Shown here piece by piece: positions 60,863-64,000 of a DNA stretch of 64,000 nt (the first letter of the stretch is position 1; every line of letters starts with the position of its first letter). Both the position numbers and the translations under genes were made by a program. The notes under the pieces were generated by a model. The model searched no databases. It was not told where the DNA came from and worked only from the letters and a program-made list of their open reading frames with translations. This stretch comes from Limnohabitans sp. Rim28 (lineage in GTDB: Bacteria; Pseudomonadota; Gammaproteobacteria; Burkholderiales; Burkholderiaceae_C), in the NCBI RefSeq assembly GCF_000293865.2, contig NZ_ALKN02000002.1:310001-374000 (forward strand), given 5' to 3'.

Positions 60863-61852
60863 TCAAGCATCCAAGCGGATGTTGCGCGCCTTGATCAAAG
60901 CCGCCCACTTGTTCGTATCCGCCCTGAGCAATGCGGCCATCTCCTCCGGACTTGTGGCCCGCGGTTCGGCGCCCGACTGCAACAAACGGTTGGCCACAGC
61001 GGGGTCGGCCAAGGCCCGTCGCGTGGCCGCATTGAGCGCCTCCACGATGGGGCGGGGGGTCTTTGATGAGACAAAAAAGGCATACCAATTGTTGGTGTCC
61101 ACCGCTGGAAAACCCATCTCCTCAAAGGTCTTGACCTCGGGCAAGCCAGGGTGGCGAGTGCGCGAAGCCATGCCCAAAGCCTTGAGCCGGCCCGCCTTGA
61201 TCTGCCCCATGACCGCAGGCACATCCGCGAACACGCCGGCCACCTGCCCGCCCAGCAAATTGGTCAATGCAGGCGCCATGCCGTTAAAGGGCACATGCAG
61301 CAAGTCCAACTTGGTGGCATCTTGCATTTGGAGCAGGGCCAAATGGGGAATGCTCCCCATGCCGGAGGACGCCATCGGAACCGGCGCATTGGCCGCTCTG
61401 GCCCGTTGCACAAAATCGACGGCATCCGTCGCCGGGTTTTGCGCACTGGTGACCAACACTTCGACGTTGTTGACCACCAAAGACACCGGCGTGAAATCAC
61501 GCACCATGTCATAGGGCAGTTTGTCGTACAAGGCAGGGTTGATGGCAGCAGCACCCACGCTGGTGATCCACACGGTGCTCCCATCGGGTTCGCCTTTCAG
61601 GGTCTCCATCGCACCGATCGCGCCGTTGGCACCCGGTTTGTTGTCCACCAGGACTGGACGCCCCAACTCGCGCGACAAGGTTTCGGCCAAAGTCCGCGCC
61701 ACAAAATCCACCGGACCACCTGGTGCAAACGCCACGATCAAGCGCACGGGTCGGCTGTTGCTCTGCGCCCATGTGACGCGACCCAGGCTGGTTGCCAAGG
61801 CACCGGCACTGGTGCGCTGCAACCACTGTCGTCTGGAAAAATGTTGGCTCAT
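60863..61852 (-). CDS. Bug-type periplasmic binding protein with Tat-like signal
   Basis: 329 residues. The start MSQHFSRRQWLQRTSAGALA contains the twin-arginine motif SRRQWLQ and ends in a cleavable AWAQS-like site (here TWAQSNS). The Bug motif VAFAPGGPVDFVARTLAETL and GKPGANG-like DNKPGANGAIG follow. It binds an organic acid for a TctAB-type transporter not in the window. It is in the same operon as SDR, EthD-like and amidohydrolase genes, which gives a hint that the ligand is the operon's substrate. Confidence 0.87.
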   Translation of the reverse strand: MSQHFSRRQWLQRTSAGALATSLGRVTWAQSNSRPVRLIVAFAPGGPVDFVARTLAETLSRELGRPVLVDNKPGANGAIGAMETLKGEPDGSTVWITSVGAAAINPALYDKLPYDMVRDFTPVSLVVNNVEVLVTSAQNPATDAVDFVQRARAANAPVPMASSGMGSIPHLALLQMQDATKLDLLHVPFNGMAPALTNLLGGQVAGVFADVPAVMGQIKAGRLKALGMASRTRHPGLPEVKTFEEMGFPAVDTNNWYAFFVSSKTPRPIVEALNAATRRALADPAVANRLLQSGAEPRATSPEEMAALLRADTNKWAALIKARNIRLDA

Positions 61853-61883
61853 GCGTATCTCCTGTGAATGAATGGGTTGGTGA

Positions 61884-62678
61884 TCAGTTGCAGCGCACAG
61901 TCATGCCACCGTCGACCACAATTTCAGTACCTGTGATGAACCGCGCGTCATCTGAGGCCAAAAACAGCGCAGCGCTGGCACTGTCGCGCCCGTCCCCCAT
62001 GAAGCCCAAGGGAATCCTGGCCAAACGCTGGTTCAACAGGGCCTGCACATCGCCCCCAGAGCGCTGGCCCGCCAGGCGTGACTCAACCATGGGCGTGTGC
62101 AACTGGCCTGGTACCACGGTGTTGACCCGGATGTGATCTGGCGCATGCTGTATGGCCATCACCTTGGACATCTGAATCACGCCAGCTTTGGCAGCGGCAT
62201 AGGCCACTTGAGCGCTGCCTGTCCATCGGATGCCCGACGTGGAGGCCATGTTGACAATGGCGCCCCCTCCTCGGGCCTTGAGCCAAGGCAAGGCATGCTT
62301 ACAGGTCAGAAAAACGCTTTTGAGGTTGAAGTTGATCTGCGCATCCCAGACTTCTTCGCTCATCTCCACCGGGCCACCGGGAGCCGAACCGCCCACATTG
62401 TTGATGAGGATGTCGAGCCCGCCCAAACGCTCCACGCAAGCCTGCACCATGCGCTTCACACTGGCGCTGTCGGTCACATCGCACTCAAACGGATGAATGG
62501 CCTGGGCATGCTCACCCGCCAAAGCCAGCGTCTGCGCCAAACGAGAGGGGTCAAAGTCAACCGCCCAAACCTGTGCGCCCTCTTGTGCCAGGCGCACAGC
62601 CATGGCACGCCCATTGCCCCATCCTGGCCCCACACACCCAGCCCCTGTGACCAAGGCCACTTTGTTTGCAAATCTCAT
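61884..62678 (-). CDS. SDR-family oxidoreductase
   Basis: 264 residues from ATG 62678 (an ATG at 62705 is in frame with a short non-conserved extension). A classical SDR with catalytic YAAAK (Tyr-x3-Lys) and INNVGG. The cofactor loop VTGAGCVGPGWGNGRA has an insertion relative to the usual TGxxxGIG. It oxidises an alcohol or reduces a carbonyl with NAD(P). It is the first gene of the four-gene operon divergent from the LysR. Confidence 0.88.
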   Translation of the reverse strand: MRFANKVALVTGAGCVGPGWGNGRAMAVRLAQEGAQVWAVDFDPSRLAQTLALAGEHAQAIHPFECDVTDSASVKRMVQACVERLGGLDILINNVGGSAPGGPVEMSEEVWDAQINFNLKSVFLTCKHALPWLKARGGGAIVNMASTSGIRWTGSAQVAYAAAKAGVIQMSKVMAIQHAPDHIRVNTVVPGQLHTPMVESRLAGQRSGGDVQALLNQRLARIPLGFMGDGRDSASAALFLASDDARFITGTEIVVDGGMTVRCN

Positions 62679-62747
62679 GCTTGAAAATTCAGGTATTGAA
62701 GACACCCAGTGTGCGGTTGCGGCATGGCTCTGTAAATGCTGAAATGG

Positions 62748-62762
62748 CTATACCAGCTATAG
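62748..62762. promoter_or_regulatory. LysR-type box between the SDR operon and LysR
   Basis: CTATA (62748-62752) and TATAG (62758-62762) form a perfect 5-base inverted repeat with a 5-base spacer, a typical LysR-type recognition shape. It lies 69 bases before the SDR ATG and directly before the upstream possible start of the LysR gene at 62764. Confidence 0.55.
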
Positions 62763-62787
62763 AATGATCAAATTTACAAATGACGCC

Positions 62788-63678
62788 ATGGACTTGCGGC
62801 AACTTGAATCCTTTGCCACGGTGGCCGACAGCGGCAGTGTGAGTCGGGCAGCGACCGCCTTGCACCTGAGTCAGCCCAGCATCAGCCGCCAACTCGGTTT
62901 GCTCGAGGCAGACCTCGGGCAACGCTTGTTTGAACGGCATGGTCGTGGCGTGCGGCTGACCCCTGCGGGCCAGGCCCTGCTGGTCCATGCGCGCACCTTG
63001 CTGGAAGGCGCGCGCCAGGCAAGGCGCCAACTGATGGACATGAACGAAGAACCCAGCGGACGGGTGGTGGTCGGCTTGCCGCACCGCGTGGCAACGGGTC
63101 TTTGTGTGCCACTGGTGGAGCGTTTTCGGCAACAACTGCCCAACGCCATGATCAGCATCAGTGAAGGCCTGAGCCTGTCACTGCGGGAAGATCTTATTCA
63201 AGGGCGCATCGATTTGGCCTTGTTGTTCGACCCAGCACCCACACCCTTGATTGTCAGTGAACCCCTCATGCGTGAACGCTTGCTGCTGGTGGCACCGCAT
63301 GGCACCCGGTTAAAGCCCCGGGTTTCCCTGGCAGAACTGGCACAGATGCCGATGATTTTGCCCTCAGCCCCCAACCCGATCCGCAGCCTGGTCGATGCGG
63401 TCTTGTTGCCCCGGCGAATCGGCCTGCAGATCGTGGCTGAAGTAGGCGCTGTTCACAGTGCCATCGCTTTGGTTGAGCATGGGGTGGGCTGCTCGATCCT
63501 GCCGCAAAGCGCACTGTTGATGGCCCAGCAGGCCGAGCGTTTGCCCACCGCCTTGATCGGACCTCCGGCCCTTTGGAATCGGCTGGTGCTGGCCATGCCT
63601 GCGGCGCGTCCGCTTTCACGGCTCCAACAAACCACTGCCGCCCTGTTGCGGCAGATGGACTTTCGCGGTCCCAACTGA
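62788..63678 (+). CDS. LysR-family regulator of the SDR-Bug-amidohydrolase operon
   Basis: 296 residues from ATG 62788, whose start MDLRQLESFATVADSGSVSR is standard. An in-frame ATG at 62764 would add 8 residues and place the start directly on the CTATA-TATAG box, so it is less likely. The helix-turn-helix LSQPSISRQLGLLEADLG is followed by an effector domain. It is divergent from the SDR operon and presumably activates it. The stop TGA lies in the first arm of a hairpin (63675-63697). Confidence 0.9.
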   Translation: MDLRQLESFATVADSGSVSRAATALHLSQPSISRQLGLLEADLGQRLFERHGRGVRLTPAGQALLVHARTLLEGARQARRQLMDMNEEPSGRVVVGLPHRVATGLCVPLVERFRQQLPNAMISISEGLSLSLREDLIQGRIDLALLFDPAPTPLIVSEPLMRERLLLVAPHGTRLKPRVSLAELAQMPMILPSAPNPIRSLVDAVLLPRRIGLQIVAEVGAVHSAIALVEHGVGCSILPQSALLMAQQAERLPTALIGPPALWNRLVLAMPAARPLSRLQQTTAALLRQMDFRGPN

Positions 63679-63697
63679 TCCGGCTTGCGCGGATCAG
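63675..63697. terminator. Hairpin between convergent LysR and thiolase genes
   Basis: CTGATCCG (63675-63682) and CGGATCAG (63690-63697) form a perfect 8-base stem with a 7-base loop. The LysR stop codon is inside the first arm. No T-run is seen; it may act in both directions. Confidence 0.55.
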
Positions 63698-63706
63698 ACG
63701 GTCATT

Positions 63707-64000
63707 TCACACGCGCTCGATGATCAGCGCAATGCCTTGGCCCACGCCAATGCACATGGTGCACAAGGCATAGCGGCCAGCGGTTTGCTGCAAGCGGTTG
63801 ATGGCCGTGGTGGCCAAACGTGCGCCCGATGCCCCCAGCGGGTGACCCAAAGCAATCGCACCGCCCCAGGCGTTCACACGGGCGTCGTCGTCTTTCAGGC
63901 CCAACATGCGCATCACGGCCAAGCCTTGAGCCGCAAAAGCCTCGTTCAGTTCAATCACGTCCATGTGGTCCATGGTCAGGCCGGTTTGCGCCAGCACCTT
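63707..64000 (-). CDS. pcaF: Beta-ketoadipyl-CoA thiolase, C-terminal part (runs out of window)
   Basis: The reverse-strand frame is open to the window edge; 98 codons are visible. Thiolase motifs [35 protein letters not shown] and the ending [18 protein letters not shown] (catalytic Cys in MCIG) are present. The sequence [19 protein letters not shown] matches 3-oxoadipyl-CoA thiolases (PcaF/PaaJ) better than other thiolases. It would cleave 3-oxoadipyl-CoA to succinyl- and acetyl-CoA at the end of aromatic degradation. The N-terminal part lies beyond 64000. Confidence 0.88.
   Translation of the reverse strand, partial: KVLAQTGLTMDHMDVIELNEAFAAQGLAVMRMLGLKDDDARVNAWGGAIALGHPLGASGARLATTAINRLQQTAGRYALCTMCIGVGQGIALIIERV

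Noticed and set aside
1-64000. Mobile elements, prophage, CRISPR, tRNA or rRNA
   Set aside because: No transposase, integrase, repeat-spacer array or RNA-gene structure was recognised on either strand.

Overview
The window looks like a chromosomal segment of a betaproteobacterium of the order Burkholderiales, most probably a Comamonadaceae member (Limnohabitans/Rhodoferax/Polaromonas type). This is inferred from the GC-rich composition, the gene families (Bug-type solute-binding proteins, a PuuD urate oxidase with a fused cytochrome c domain, IorB with a long C-terminal extension, AtuA-family proteins) and the dense head-to-tail packing with many 4-base ATGA overlaps. I see no rRNA, tRNA, CRISPR, phage or transposase gene. 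No stretch longer than 300 bases lacks a gene; the longest gaps are 50453-50737 and 48282-48533.

Layout. 1-3100: the 3' end of a first xanthine dehydrogenase large subunit, guanine deaminase, a small Cys-rich protein and a HigBA-type toxin-antitoxin pair. 3154-8999: thioredoxin and LysR genes divergent from iorAB (indolepyruvate:ferredoxin oxidoreductase), then a Crp/Fnr regulator. 9053-13694: a tartrate/D-malate/glycerate module (glycerate-2-kinase family, Bug binding protein, tartrate dehydrogenase family, divergent LysR). 13806-33901: a region dominated by purine and ureide catabolism: 8-oxoguanine deaminase, PuuD urate oxidase, XdhC, XdhB, XdhA, UraH, a GntR regulator, PuuE allantoinase, a fused UraD-allantoate amidohydrolase and a second M20 hydrolase. 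It is interspersed with an acyltransferase, a lipoprotein, a BASS transporter, an acyl-CoA ligase, an MFS transporter, a nuclease lipoprotein and PPK2.

33959-47020: fatty and branched acyl-CoA degradation. A FadB-type multifunctional enzyme and a thiolase lie divergent from an eight-gene overlapping operon: acyl-CoA dehydrogenase, TetR, SDR, biotin-dependent carboxyltransferase, acyl-CoA dehydrogenase, enoyl-CoA hydratase, biotin carboxylase/BCCP, acyl-CoA dehydrogenase. The core follows the order atuBCDEF of the Pseudomonas acyclic-terpene pathway rather than the liu (leucine) order. 47055-50737: an MFS transporter, NhaR-type regulator and TerC protein. 50738-59367: a livHMGF-acyl-CoA synthetase-livK operon divergent from a two-gene, naturally split AtuA. 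59392-63678: a four-gene operon (SDR, Bug protein, EthD-like protein, PDC-hydrolase-like amidohydrolase) with a divergent LysR. The window ends inside a beta-ketoadipyl-CoA thiolase.

How they work together. Nearly the whole route guanine/8-oxoguanine to xanthine/urate to 5-hydroxyisourate to OHCU to allantoin to allantoate to ureidoglycolate is encoded here. Two copies of one operator-like box (ACCGAAGTGTATACA plus a TTTGC(G/A)TTTGA tail) lie upstream of puuD and between uraH and the GntR gene, which suggests a local purine regulon. The second coherent system is the scattered atu-like module: atuBCDEF homologues in one operon and the split atuA facing an ABC uptake system with its own acyl-CoA synthetase 11 kb away. 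This looks like uptake, CoA activation and carboxylation-dependent beta-oxidation of a branched or isoprenoid-type acid.
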